Positions 8,694-18,160 are shown, counted from the first letter of the stretch. The stretch: DNA of 64,000 bases from Lachnoclostridium phytofermentans ISDg (GCF_000018685.1 NC_010001.1:204001-268000), one strand, 5' to 3'. The notes: generated by a model not told the origin, from the letters alone. A program made the numbers and translations.

Positions 8694-9392
8694 ATGGAGA
8701 AACATTTGAAAGCTACTTTACTATTAGATTACCGTGATAAGTCAATACAAGAACTAATCAGAATGAAAAACTGGGATCAGTCCAATGAATTTGATAAAAT
8801 ATTGCAAACATATAATTATGTTCGAGATGAAATCAAGTTTGGTTATAACGTGGATGATGCAATCCCTGCTTCCAAGGTACTTGCAGATGGTTATGGACAG
8901 TGCAATACGAAGCTTATCTTATTCATGGCACTTCTTAGAGCGCTTAACATTCCTTGTAGAGTTCATGGTTTTTCTATTGATAAGGAGCTGCAAAAAGGAG
9001 CTTTACCAACCTATCTATATAAATTTGCTCCTAAAAATATTATACACAGCTGGGTGGAAGTATACTATATGGGGAAATGGTATAACTTAGAGGGAATCAT
9101 TATTGACTCACAGTACCTCCTTAAGTTACAAGAGAAATTTCCGGATTGCAAAGGACGTTTTTGCGGATATGGAGTATCCGTTGATAACTTTAAGAACCCT
9201 GTGATCGATTGGAGTGGCAATGATACTTATATTCAGAAGGAATCTATCAACGAGGATTATGGTACCTTTGATAATCCAGATGCATTATTTTCAAATTACC
9301 CTCAGAAGTTAAGTCTTTTAAAAAGATTCCTGTATCGTCATTTTGGTAGACATATCATGAACCGTAGGGTAGATAAAATCAGAAACTTATAA
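8694..9392 (+). CDS. Transglutaminase-like cysteine protease-fold protein
   Basis: The frame opens at 8661, but ATG 8694 follows GTGAGGAAAATT and gives 232 residues. DGYGQCNTKLILFMALLRAL holds the putative nucleophile C70, HSWVEVYYMGKWYNLEG the catalytic H118, and E133 or D138 the acidic member, matching the Cys-His-Asp triad of the transglutaminase core fold. There is no signal peptide or membrane span, so it is probably cytoplasmic. Bacterial members act as peptidases or amidases of unknown target. It stands alone and is followed by a terminator. Confidence 0.75.
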   Translation: MEKHLKATLLLDYRDKSIQELIRMKNWDQSNEFDKILQTYNYVRDEIKFGYNVDDAIPASKVLADGYGQCNTKLILFMALLRALNIPCRVHGFSIDKELQKGALPTYLYKFAPKNIIHSWVEVYYMGKWYNLEGIIIDSQYLLKLQEKFPDCKGRFCGYGVSVDNFKNPVIDWSGNDTYIQKESINEDYGTFDNPDALFSNYPQKLSLLKRFLYRHFGRHIMNRRVDKIRNL

Positions 9393-9440
9393 GAAGATGG
9401 GAATTCTTCCATTATACCATCATAGACAAAATATAATAAG

Positions 9441-9503
9441 GCCCATTCTAACCAGAACGTACGTCTAGCGCTAAACGCTCCGGTTAAAAAGGGCTATTTT
9501 TTT
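9441..9503 (+). terminator. Rho-independent terminator
   Basis: GCCCATTCTAACC (9441-9453) and GGTTAAAAAGGGC (9482-9494) pair outside an inner AGCG/CGCT hairpin, followed by seven T residues at 9497-9503. It ends the transglutaminase-like gene and overlaps the 3' end of the convergent XRE gene. Confidence 0.75.
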
Positions 9504-9919
9504 CTTGCTTTAATTTTTATAAATTCCAAGATATCATCTTGATCTTTTGTAGATATTTTTTCAAAGCAAAACAATAATTCTTTTTCTTTTCGATTAAGCA
9601 TCTTAAGTTTCTTTTCATTATCTGGATTTCCCAAATAGTCCAAAAAGTCAGATAGCATATTGGAGGCAATGTTATTACTTTCAGGCGTTGTATAGGTTTC
9701 CTGTGGATGTGGAGATAGCAACTTTAGTAGATCATTGACTGGAATATGGTAAAGGGAAGCTAATTTATAAAGTGTATCGGTTGTAGGTGCATTCCTTCCA
9801 GTTTCATAGTGAGAATATGCCTGCCTTCCTATGTTCAAATAAGAGGCTACAAATTCTTGAGTATATTCAAAAGATTTTCTAAGTTCTTTTAATCGTTTCG
9901 CTATAAGTTCATTGTTCAT
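9494..9919 (-). CDS. XRE-family transcriptional regulator
   Basis: The product has 141 residues. Residues 5-60 (IAKRLKELRKSFEYTQEFVASYLNIGRQAYSHYETGRNAPTTD-type order) form the Cro/CI helix-turn-helix. The C-terminal half is polar with LNRKEKELLFCFEKISTKDQDDILEFI, similar to the tail of many clostridial XRE proteins. It is divergent from the RadC-like gene, with a perfect palindrome between them that may be its operator. Its target is unknown. Confidence 0.85.
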   Translation of the reverse strand: MNNELIAKRLKELRKSFEYTQEFVASYLNIGRQAYSHYETGRNAPTTDTLYKLASLYHIPVNDLLKLLSPHPQETYTTPESNNIASNMLSDFLDYLGNPDNEKKLKMLNRKEKELLFCFEKISTKDQDDILEFIKIKARKK

Positions 9920-9994
9920 GTAATCACCATCCTAAGAAAGATTATAGTAGCTTTTTAAGAAAGAAAGGATATTTTAGATAGCGATAAATTGTAG

Positions 9995-10019
9995 TATATG
10001 CTATAATAAGTAGCATATA
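9995..10019. promoter_or_regulatory. Inverted repeat, candidate XRE operator
   Basis: TATATGCTA (9995-10003) and TAGCATATA (10011-10019) are perfect 9-base arms separated by 7 bases. A TATAAT at 10002-10007 lies inside. The position between two divergent genes, one an XRE regulator, suggests autoregulation; this is an inference. Confidence 0.5.
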
Positions 10020-10131
10020 AAAGAAAATCAGCTAATAATACGTTATCAATTCTATTGTTACCTATTTCGCAGTAAGGAATGTAAGAGTTTTCGATGATTT
10101 TATTAGGAAAGGTCTATGTTAGGTGGTAGGG

Positions 10132-10602
10132 ATGAAAATTAATGTTTATAATACCATGCTAAATGAGGAAACAAGGCATAATGAATTAAAAATAGAAAAA
10201 AGTATTATTTGTGAGGATAACAATAAGTTAGAATCACCGTCTGAGATTCAAAAACTGATGAAAGAGCAATTTCAGATTCATAAGAAGGCAGAGGAATATG
10301 TTTATTTAGTTTCACTGGATATGAAATGTAACCCTCTGGGGATCTTTGAGCTATCGCATGGTACGGTGAATAGCTCTCTGATTATGCCGAGAGAAATATT
10401 TATACGTGCGCTACTTTCCGGTGCAGTTGGGATTATTATCGTACATAATCATCCATCCTCTGATATTACACCAAGCAAACAGGATTTGCTGGTAACAGAG
10501 AAAATAGCGCAAGCTGGGAATATGATTGGAGTAGAATTGCTTGATCATATTATTATTGGAGGAAATGAATATTGTTCCTTAAAAGAGATGGGAGTTCTAT
10601 AG
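10132..10602 (+). CDS. RadC-like JAB/MPN-domain protein
   Basis: 156 residues from ATG 10132 (site AGGTGG; an upstream GTG at 10123 is possible). HNHPSSDITPSKQD gives the JAMM metal motif HxH-x10-D and LSHGTVNSS supplies the upstream part of the fold; LLDHIIIGGNEYCSLKEMG is the conserved RadC end. The N-terminal helix-hairpin-helix domain of full-length RadC (about 225 residues) is missing, as in many mobile or accessory copies. Despite the name, a DNA-repair role is not supported for the family. It may be a metal-dependent peptidase or isopeptidase. Confidence 0.75.
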   Translation: MKINVYNTMLNEETRHNELKIEKSIICEDNNKLESPSEIQKLMKEQFQIHKKAEEYVYLVSLDMKCNPLGIFELSHGTVNSSLIMPREIFIRALLSGAVGIIIVHNHPSSDITPSKQDLLVTEKIAQAGNMIGVELLDHIIIGGNEYCSLKEMGVL

Positions 10603-10639
10603 GGAAAGGTGGAAATATGCTGCTCTTTATGAATAAAAA

Positions 10640-10695
10640 AATCCTGGAAATGATATTAAGGCGGGAATTCTAGCCTTGATAAACTTTCCAGGATT
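10640..10695 (-). terminator. Bidirectional terminator hairpin
   Basis: AATCCTGGAAA (10640-10650) pairs perfectly with TTTCCAGGATT (10685-10695), with an inner AAGGC/GCCTT stem. Read on the minus strand it runs into TTTTTT, serving the AraC-GGDEF gene; on the plus strand TTTTCGTTT may serve the RadC-like gene. Confidence 0.8.
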
Positions 10696-10785
10696 TTCGT
10701 TTATTCTAACTATGACAAAAATGTACCAACGTGAATATAAGCTATTACAAAAATAATTATAGTGTATTAATTGATAGCATAGTAA

Positions 10786-12945
10786 TTAATCAATGATATT
10801 CTGTACTCGAAGTTTATTGGTAATCAGATTCATAAATGCATGTAATATTAATGTCTCTACATCTGAGATATCCTCATTGAGTAACTTAACACCATAATTT
10901 GCTGTCAACTTAACAGCAGTTCCATTGATTTGAAAAGAAGTCTGATTAAAATTATTCTTTATATTATCTGCTGTATTACATGCGCTCTCGTAATCGGTAT
11001 CATATAAAACTAATAAAAATAAACTACCAGCATAACGACCAGCCCAATCTTTTTTGTTTACTAAAGAAGACGTAATAAGACGGGTGAATTCTTTTAATAT
11101 AGAATCGTAAGATTCATAATCACTATAGTTATCTATAGATTGCAGCTCATCAATAACGAACAATACAATGAACAACGATTTTCTCTCAAGAATGCTATGT
11201 CTCATGGAAACTGGTAATTGATCACTTATGTATCTTCTATTATAGAGCCCAGTGAGTTCATCCTTTTCCTCCCGAAACTTTTTATCAATTACAAGAGTAG
11301 GATTTTCTGGACTTTCTGCTTTTATGTTGATTGACAATTGTTTTGTTACATCTTTCATGATTTCTACAATATAGGTGTCTTTCCCAACTGTCTTTGGCGT
11401 TGCTATCATTAAAAAGGTATCGTTATCTCGATGTTCAATTTTAAAAAATGTATCATTATGCAAATAGGACTTCATGGAAATGCAGTTTTGACAAGATTCG
11501 CTTCTATACCAAAAGTGATAGCAGGTTTCTTCAGGGAATACCGTATCACTTGTTTTAATAAACATGGATTTATGACGTATCGGGTCGACAATTCGCGCTG
11601 CATCAAACAAATGTGAGAACATTGATATTTTATTATTTATCTGCTCAACTACATTTATTAGGCTATTTTCAAACTCGCTTGAATTTGTGTTTTGTTTATA
11701 ACTCATGGTTTTTCTGTATTCCGTGGGTGTAAGATCGGTATATTTTTTAAATATAGATGCAAAATGATTTTGATAGTTGAAACCTACCCTTTGAGCCACA
11801 TCAAGAATACTGATATTCATGTTTAAAAGTAAGGGTTTACTCTTTTCAATTCGAACTTTATTTACAATATCAGGGAGACTAAGGTCGGTTTCTTTCTTAA
11901 TTAAATTGGATAAGTAAAAAGTACTAAGTTCGGTATACTCTGATAGTTTTTCCAAGGTAATTTTCTCGTCATAATGGCACTGAATATACTCCATTACCTG
12001 CCGGATAGGTTTAGAGTAAATGGTATTTCGATTCATCGCCACCGCTTTGGTATATGAAATCATTACTTCTTTTAAGAGAGCTATTATATCATTGATATTA
12101 TCATTAGTCTCAATCTTAGAAATATAGTCATCTGAAATATCCATAACCTTTTCATATGAGGCATTTGCGTCTATAGCAGCGTAACAGCCCATCGAACAAG
12201 TTTTGATAAAGCTATTCTTTATAGAACGCATAATATCTGAGTCGTTTGACTGATTCATCAGTATTTCGCCAACACTAATTTCATTCATAGCACTTCGTAA
12301 CCTTACCACATCACCACTTTTAATAATTTCTATAATCTGTAGATAGGTAGAAAATGGAGTGTATTTTACAGAAGATGTTATGACAATGTTTTGTTTTTTA
12401 TTTGAGTTATGGTTTAATGCAGACGTTCTTGCTTTATGCTCAATTATGATTTGTTGTGGCATGTTTTCGGAATATGTCTTGGAAAGTTGATAAAGAACAG
12501 TGCCAATTGGTAATATATTTATGTATGGTATTACAGGCACTTTAAACAGGATATTTTCAAATGTTTTTTTATCTTGATTGGAAAGTTCGGATCGATTCAA
12601 AACCTTATCAAGGTCACTTTTGTTTAGTTTTTTTAATAATACTGGCTCTGTTAGAAAAGCCCCTATATAGCTATTTTCTTGAGTAAGAAAAGCAATATTG
12701 CAGAGGAAATTGTTTGGTAACACATAGGTATAAAATGCAGAGTTAGTACCTGGTTGCTCCGAAAAACGATCTGCTAAATAAGCCATAACCTCACTAATAC
12801 CAAGAAAAGGATAATATGTGGTTAATTTTTCAGAAGCGCGGTGCATAATGAGATTAAGCTCGGTATCGAAGAAAATGGCTTCAATCCCAGTGGATTTATA
12901 AAATATATCTAATATTTGGTGGATATTTAATTGCTGACGCTTCAT
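10786..12945 (-). CDS. AraC-type regulator fused to a degenerate GGDEF domain
   Basis: The product has 719 residues. Residues 1-300 are an uncharacterised sensor region. Residues 312-412 are a two-HTH AraC domain (ITLEKLSEYTELSTFYLSNL and ISILDVAQRVGFNYQNHFAS, ending LTPTEYRK). Residues 440-545 look PAS-like and contain C475, C485 and C488 (the last two in CQNC). Residues 560-715 are a GGDEF fold (EKDELTGLYNRRY), but the active-site loop reads RYAGSLF (637-643) instead of R-GGDEF, so cyclase activity is unlikely. It may bind GTP or a ligand and act as a DNA-binding sensor. No membrane span is visible. The start is followed by MKRQQLNIHQILD with TAGGAAAGG upstream. Confidence 0.8.
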   Translation of the reverse strand: MKRQQLNIHQILDIFYKSTGIEAIFFDTELNLIMHRASEKLTTYYPFLGISEVMAYLADRFSEQPGTNSAFYTYVLPNNFLCNIAFLTQENSYIGAFLTEPVLLKKLNKSDLDKVLNRSELSNQDKKTFENILFKVPVIPYINILPIGTVLYQLSKTYSENMPQQIIIEHKARTSALNHNSNKKQNIVITSSVKYTPFSTYLQIIEIIKSGDVVRLRSAMNEISVGEILMNQSNDSDIMRSIKNSFIKTCSMGCYAAIDANASYEKVMDISDDYISKIETNDNINDIIALLKEVMISYTKAVAMNRNTIYSKPIRQVMEYIQCHYDEKITLEKLSEYTELSTFYLSNLIKKETDLSLPDIVNKVRIEKSKPLLLNMNISILDVAQRVGFNYQNHFASIFKKYTDLTPTEYRKTMSYKQNTNSSEFENSLINVVEQINNKISMFSHLFDAARIVDPIRHKSMFIKTSDTVFPEETCYHFWYRSESCQNCISMKSYLHNDTFFKIEHRDNDTFLMIATPKTVGKDTYIVEIMKDVTKQLSINIKAESPENPTLVIDKKFREEKDELTGLYNRRYISDQLPVSMRHSILERKSLFIVLFVIDELQSIDNYSDYESYDSILKEFTRLITSSLVNKKDWAGRYAGSLFLLVLYDTDYESACNTADNIKNNFNQTSFQINGTAVKLTANYGVKLLNEDISDVETLILHAFMNLITNKLRVQNIID

Positions 12946-13241
12946 AATGTTAAAACCATACCTTTCCTAATATAAAATGGTGCTGCGACTTGGGTTCATA
13001 CCAAAATATATAATAATAAGACATAAAATTCAATGAAATAAATTAATTTCTAAAGATTGTAACAATATTATCTCTAGAATGACAACTTTTTAGCAATGCA
13101 TGAATTAACATTGATACATAATAGAGACATTGAATTTTGGAATGAAACAAGAAGATGCTCGCTTTGAGAACTTTTTTTTGCCGTGAATTAGAATTGATTT
13201 AATCAAGGAAAATGATTTAATAAAAATTTAAGGAGGAGGGT

Positions 13242-14183
13242 ATGAATTTTATAGGAAGCATCATTAGAGAATATCGTTGTAAGTTAAAAATGAGCAGAAC
13301 GATGTTAGCAGAAAATATCTGCTCGGAAAAATATATATATTTAATTGAAAAAGGAGAGCGTACCCCATCTGCTGATATGGTGCGATTATTAAGCGATAGG
13401 ATGGGGGTAGACTTATTTGACCATTATCAGTACCTTGACTGTAGTAATCCAATCTCCGTACGAGAAACACTAAAGAATTTTGATATCTGTCAGAGAAAAT
13501 CAGATTTCATAACTGCGAAGAGTATAGTGGATAAGGCTATGTATCTTGCGGATTTTAAGAATAAGCCATGGCTATATGAGCTTGAAGCAAATAGGCTTGG
13601 TTATATGGTTTTTATAGAAAATAAGTATGAGGAGGCAATTATGGATGCCAACAAAGTACTAGAAGACATGGAACCTAAATATTTAAGTAGTATTCATGTG
13701 GTAAATCTATATGTATTACTATCCACTTGTTATCAAATTATAGGTGACCTCAATAACGCTAAGTCTATAACTTTAGCAGCTTATAATATTGTGCGATCGA
13801 AATATAAGATTGAAAAGTATGATCATAACATTGTCTCAGTCAGATTAAATTTAATAACCTTATATTATTTAACGAAAGATTATGAAAAAGCAATAACGGA
13901 AGGTAAGGAGTTAATAGATTATCAGATTGAATTTAACTCCTATGCAAGAATACATATCGCCTATGCGTTTCTTTCATTTTCCTATTTTAAGAAAGATGCC
14001 TTTAAAGAAGCCTTTTTATATTTTAATCAAACGATTAGTGTATTAATGGCATTCTATAATCCTATTGATTTAAAGTACATAGTGGCACAGGATATATTTC
14101 AACTCATGGTAAAAGATGAGAGGGTAAATCACAAATTAGTAAAAGAATTTAAAATGAAATATGAGCTAAGTTATGATAAATAA
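13242..14183 (+). CDS. HTH (XRE) regulator with TPR-like C-terminal region
   Basis: The product has 313 residues with a strong AAGGAGGAGGGT site. Residues 3-60 form a Cro/CI helix-turn-helix (GSIIREYRCKLKMSRTMLAE, YIYLIEKGERTPSADMVRLL). Residues 70-310 are helical repeats with TPR character (NKYEEAIMDANKVLEDME, YEKAITEGKELIDYQIEF), the layout of RRNPP regulators such as PlcR and Rgg that bind signalling peptides. I see no adjacent gene encoding an exported peptide, so a peptide partner is only a possibility. The 300 bases before it are AT-rich with no clear element. Confidence 0.75.
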   Translation: MNFIGSIIREYRCKLKMSRTMLAENICSEKYIYLIEKGERTPSADMVRLLSDRMGVDLFDHYQYLDCSNPISVRETLKNFDICQRKSDFITAKSIVDKAMYLADFKNKPWLYELEANRLGYMVFIENKYEEAIMDANKVLEDMEPKYLSSIHVVNLYVLLSTCYQIIGDLNNAKSITLAAYNIVRSKYKIEKYDHNIVSVRLNLITLYYLTKDYEKAITEGKELIDYQIEFNSYARIHIAYAFLSFSYFKKDAFKEAFLYFNQTISVLMAFYNPIDLKYIVAQDIFQLMVKDERVNHKLVKEFKMKYELSYDK

Positions 14184-14438
14184 TATGTTATTCGGTAAAA
14201 TGAAAAAGCGTTGATTATAATTGGTAACAATTGTTCCATGACCAATCCTACCTATATATGATAACATATCTCTTACATTTACAAGTGATGAAAGACAGAT
14301 TTAAGATGTACATTTATATCAATAACCTTCAAAATTAAATAGCAGTATAATGGTGTAACAACGAATGTAGGTTATTTTCCTTACAATTACCATATTCGCT
14401 GTCCATAGATTTTGCTGTTTTTTAAGGAGCGCTGTAGT

Positions 14439-15458
14439 ATGAAACAAAAACATAATGGAGTAAGACGTATTCATCAAGATAACATGAGGGAAAACAATCA
14501 GTCGAGAACTTCCATTCTTTTCGCTATTGCTCTATTGATTTATATTGTTCTTAGTATTTATCAATTACAAATTAGGAATCAGTTAGTCAAACAGATACTG
14601 TTACATTTCCAGGTTATTCTTACAGTTTCATTTGTGATTAGTGAGATAAAGCATAGTTACTTGATTTCTATTCTGGTAACTCTTTTTTGCTTTCTTTTGT
14701 CTTTTCTATCGTTCTTTACAGATGAGAATGAGCAAGCGATTCATGCAATGATAATATATGGGACTACGATAGTGATAATAAGTTTAATACACAAATATAG
14801 AGTAAAGCTTACAGGTAATCTGGAACATGCTATTAGACATAATAAAAAATCTGATGAATTGATTAAAGAATTACGAAAGAAGAACAAACAGCTGTCAAAG
14901 TTAAACAAGGATATGAGAGAAAAAGAGAAGCAATTAAATCAGTTGGCATTTTACGATATTTTGACGAAGGTTGCAAATCGGAAAATGCTAATTAATCAAA
15001 TGGATTTCTTAATCAGCATATCAAAAAACTTTTCAGTTGTATTTATTGATCTCGATAATTTTAAGAAAATAAATGATACGATGGGGCATCAGGCGGGAGA
15101 TTCCTTATTAAAAGCAGTCACGTTACGAATTGGTGATTATATTCATCCCAAAGATATGTTTGGTCGATTAGGTGGAGATGAATTTGTATTAATCGTACAA
15201 AGGGAGTTAGGAAATGAGGAAATACTGTCCTATGTCGAAGGGTTAAGGCAACAACTTATTAGACCTTTTAGAATAAAAAAGGCCGAACTTACTATCACTG
15301 CAAGTTTTGGTATTTCAGCTTTCCCAAAGGATGGTAGAACATCTTCCGAGTTGCTAAAGTTTTCTGATATTGCTATGTATCAGGTCAAAAGTATGGGGAA
15401 AAACGATGTCGAGTTTTTTACTATGAGTATGAAAAGGAAGAAGATAAAAAAATTATAA
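14439..15458 (+). CDS. Membrane diguanylate cyclase (GGDEF)
   Basis: 339 residues from ATG 14439 (site AAGGAG, 9 bases away; an earlier in-frame start at 14412 lacks one). Residues 25-135 hold four to five membrane spans, then a coiled coil (NKKSDELIKELRKKNKQLSK), then GGDEF from about 175 (FYDILTKVANRKML). RLGGDEFVLIV is intact, so it should make cyclic di-GMP. The five-residue-upstream inhibition site is HPKD rather than RxxD, so product feedback through that site is unlikely. No EAL domain is present. Confidence 0.88.
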   Translation: MKQKHNGVRRIHQDNMRENNQSRTSILFAIALLIYIVLSIYQLQIRNQLVKQILLHFQVILTVSFVISEIKHSYLISILVTLFCFLLSFLSFFTDENEQAIHAMIIYGTTIVIISLIHKYRVKLTGNLEHAIRHNKKSDELIKELRKKNKQLSKLNKDMREKEKQLNQLAFYDILTKVANRKMLINQMDFLISISKNFSVVFIDLDNFKKINDTMGHQAGDSLLKAVTLRIGDYIHPKDMFGRLGGDEFVLIVQRELGNEEILSYVEGLRQQLIRPFRIKKAELTITASFGISAFPKDGRTSSELLKFSDIAMYQVKSMGKNDVEFFTMSMKRKKIKKL

Positions 15459-15460
15459 TT

Positions 15461-15622
15461 CTATTCACCGTCATAAAGGCTTGCTTTATTTGCGTTCTTA
15501 AAAAATGTAATAGGTCCATTTTGTAGTTTGATACCTACCTTATCAGAGTCTGGATATTGTATAATATCTGGTGAATTTGCAGTATCAAAATCAATGTATT
15601 TTAAAGGCTCTGATTCGGAATT
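15461..15622 (-). pseudogene. 53-codon remnant on the minus strand
   Basis: A frame without a start codon, preceded by an in-frame TAA at its 5' end, reads ...LKYIDFDTANSPDII...KVGIKLQNGPITFFKNANKASLYDGE. It looks like the well-behaved C-terminal end of a protein. I cannot identify the parent. It is convergent with, and abuts, the diguanylate cyclase gene. Confidence 0.3.
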
Positions 15623-15657
15623 TTATCGTTCATAGAAAACCTCACTTTCTATAAAAA

Positions 15658-15915
15658 TTGCAGTCCTCAATTCTACCTCGTTTTCAGGATTTAAGAGAGG
15701 CAACAATAGGGGGGCTCCGCGCTTTAGAGGACATTTCATTTGAAGATAGTAAGGTAAAACCATTTTACGCATTAATCGATGGTTCCTATATTTTTATAGG
15801 CGACGACTGTGAAACCTTATATGGGGAAGCGCATTGGATTGAGAATGGTACGATAACAAAGATATGTGATAAGGGAGAATGCAAACAATTAACATTAGAT
15901 AAGGGTAATTCTTAA
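15658..15915 (+). CDS. Small unidentified protein or remnant
   Basis: 85 codons from a TTG directly after an in-frame TAA, with no clear ribosome binding site. The middle part (YALIDGSYIFIGDDCETLYGEAHWIENG, in short strands) looks like real protein sequence, ending DKGECKQLTLDKGNS. I recognise no family. With the minus-strand remnant beside it, this is best read as a decayed gene or a fragment. The 300 bases that follow are AT-rich up to the repeat-bearing terminator. Confidence 0.3.
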   Translation: MQSSILPRFQDLREATIGGLRALEDISFEDSKVKPFYALIDGSYIFIGDDCETLYGEAHWIENGTITKICDKGECKQLTLDKGNS

Positions 15916-16156
15916 GGATTGTGGATAATATAAAAAATAAGGATTAAAACTGTGTATAGTTTATGTAAGAGAATCATAGGTATCTGTTATTCTTAATATC
16001 AACAGATGTAATATTTTACGCTATTTAAAATGCATTTTTTGTTTGAATTATCAAGTATTAGCCAGCTTTTTCAAGCTGTAAAATTGAGTAAGTAATTAAA
16101 GAAGATAAATAGTAAATTCAAGTTTAAACTACATTCGAATATTTCAAAACTAAAAA

Positions 16157-16232
16157 GGATGGTCACTCATAGCTATGAATTAGCTATGAATTAGCTATGA
16201 ATTAGCTATGAGTGACCATCCCTTCTTTTTTT
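16157..16232. terminator. Long bidirectional terminator with tandem repeats in its loop
   Basis: A perfect 19-bp stem (GGATGGTCACTCATAGCTA with its complement ending at 16221) is followed by CTTCTTTTTTT on the plus strand and TTTTTAGTTTT on the minus. Three copies of an 11-base unit AGCTATGAATT lie across the loop and the upper stem. It closes the oleate hydratase gene on the minus strand. Confidence 0.75.
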
Positions 16233-16273
16233 ATTAAGTCAAAACCTAAGTTAGTAGGAAGTAATTAAACTAA

Positions 16274-18049
16274 TTATATTACATTATACTCCTTAAGAAG
16301 TTTTTCGATTTCAGTATCTTTTAACTTCTTAAGTCCTTCCTTTAACGCCATTTTCCCCTTGAATCCTAAATCAACATCGGTAATCTTTTTACCATCTGTT
16401 AATTGAACGGATGCATTTAATAAATCGCGGACATCATAAACGCTACCCCAAACTTCTGGTACGCCACGGTCTATATCAAGTAAGGTATATACAGCTTCCA
16501 TACCGGTACGTACAGAATATTCGGTTGTAAATATAGTATCACGTTTTGTCTCAGCAAATTGTCCAATAAATGCAAAGTTTACGCTTCCTTCTGGAACAAC
16601 CAAAGGACGGTCCTCAGTGTTACGTGGCATAAAGAAAGCTGTGATATAAGGCATCATACAAGGAACAGTGTTTGCACTATTTTCTGCGAGTTGTTCGATT
16701 TGATTTTCAGGAACTCCCATATGGTATAACCATTCCATACAGATTTCTTTACCAGTACATTCGCGCATTGTTTTCTTCACAAAGTTACCTGGTACATCAC
16801 TAAATAATCCATAGATCCAGCCAACTAATTGATTCTTTGGCTGATTTCTAAACTGTGGCTGGCGGTTAAAGGTCCAGCTAAGAAGCCAGTTAGAGTCAGT
16901 TGCTGTAACAATACCACCAGTAACAACTTTGCCGCTAAATGGATCACGCTTACAGATGTTTTGAACATAAGGAGGAATTTTATCATCTAGTGTAGTTACT
17001 GTGGCAGACATCCAATTTGTTTTTTCTGGATCACCACAGAACTTATCTGGATTACCAAAGGATGGGTCTTGTGCTGCAATCTTACGCCACATATCCCAGC
17101 CACTGCCTGCTTTTATTTCGGTATTATACTCAGCTGTATGATTTTGATCGCCTAAAGAAGAATTTTCAACACAGCCACCATTGCTGATAAATATAAGATC
17201 ATCTTCACTTAAATCAATGGATTCTTCCTGATTCTCATGAATACAAACAATACGTTTAGCAACCTTTTTATCTTTTTTGATATCAAATTCCACATTAACT
17301 ACCTGTGTATCATAATGGAACTGAACATTATGTTCTTCTAGATACTTCATCATTGGAAGGATTAGTGATTCATATTGATTGTACTTTGTAAAACGAAGTG
17401 CTTTAAAGTCTGGTAGACCTCCAATGTGATGAATATAACGCTGGATATAACGTTTCATCTCAAGGGCACTATGCCAGTTTTCAAAGGCGAACATAGTACG
17501 CCAGTACATCCAAAAGTTTGAGTTTAATACTTCCTTAGAGAATAATTCATCAATACGTTTTTCAAATAGCTCTTCATCTGGTGTGAAAAATAGATGCATA
17601 ATTTCCATAGCACCTTTATCGGATAAACCAAACTTACCATCAGTATGTGCATCTTCTCCGCGGTTTACGGTAGCACGCATAAGGGAATAGTTTGGGTCAC
17701 TTTTATTTAACCAGTAATATTCATCTAAAACACTAACACCTTCTGTTTCAATCGAAGGAATGGATCTCATGATATCCCACATGCATTCAAAATGGTTATC
17801 CATTTCTCGGCCTCCACGCATAACGAAACCACGGTCAGAGTATTTATAACCATCGCAGGCGCCGCCAGGGAGTTTATCCTTTTCAAGTATGTGAATACGT
17901 TCTCCTTTTAACTGACCATCTCTTACCAAAAAGCAAGCTGCTGATAAAGATGCAAGTCCAGAACCAATTAAATAAGTTGATTTACGATCAGCACCTTCTG
18001 GTTTTACTGGTCGTGCAAATGCTTCATAATTACCACTGCTATAATACAT
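16274..18049 (-). CDS. ohyA: Oleate hydratase (myosin-cross-reactive antigen family, FAD)
   Basis: The product has 591 residues, the usual length. YLIGSGLASLSAACFLVRDG (G29-S34) is the FAD dinucleotide-binding motif, and HILEKDKLPGGACDG with GFVMRGGREMDNHFECMWD is the family's signature, including the glutamate implicated in hydration. Oleate hydratases add water to the cis-9 double bond of oleate to give 10-hydroxystearate, which detoxifies unsaturated fatty acids. The enzyme is cytoplasmic or membrane-associated. A TetR regulator lies 197 bases upstream on the same strand. The ATG follows AGAGGAGGAATTTAT on the minus strand. Confidence 0.92.
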   Translation of the reverse strand: MYYSSGNYEAFARPVKPEGADRKSTYLIGSGLASLSAACFLVRDGQLKGERIHILEKDKLPGGACDGYKYSDRGFVMRGGREMDNHFECMWDIMRSIPSIETEGVSVLDEYYWLNKSDPNYSLMRATVNRGEDAHTDGKFGLSDKGAMEIMHLFFTPDEELFEKRIDELFSKEVLNSNFWMYWRTMFAFENWHSALEMKRYIQRYIHHIGGLPDFKALRFTKYNQYESLILPMMKYLEEHNVQFHYDTQVVNVEFDIKKDKKVAKRIVCIHENQEESIDLSEDDLIFISNGGCVENSSLGDQNHTAEYNTEIKAGSGWDMWRKIAAQDPSFGNPDKFCGDPEKTNWMSATVTTLDDKIPPYVQNICKRDPFSGKVVTGGIVTATDSNWLLSWTFNRQPQFRNQPKNQLVGWIYGLFSDVPGNFVKKTMRECTGKEICMEWLYHMGVPENQIEQLAENSANTVPCMMPYITAFFMPRNTEDRPLVVPEGSVNFAFIGQFAETKRDTIFTTEYSVRTGMEAVYTLLDIDRGVPEVWGSVYDVRDLLNASVQLTDGKKITDVDLGFKGKMALKEGLKKLKDTEIEKLLKEYNVI

Positions 18050-18135
18050 ATAAATTCCTCCTCTTAAATGTTGTATTTTTTTCTTCTTCCCTAATTTATC
18101 AACTTTTGAAAGGAGTCACAATGGACAATGAAATA

Positions 18136-18160
18136 GCGGTGGTCGAAAGTCGAACACCGC
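18136..18160. promoter_or_regulatory. Inverted repeat between the TetR gene and ohyA
   Basis: GCGGTGGTCGA and TCGAACACCGC pair around AAG with a single mismatch. There is no T tract on either strand that would make it a clear terminator, so it may be an operator for the TetR protein or an attenuator. A 27-codon plus-strand frame (ATG 18121, after AAAGGAG, to 18204) overlaps it; I do not consider that frame established. Confidence 0.4.
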
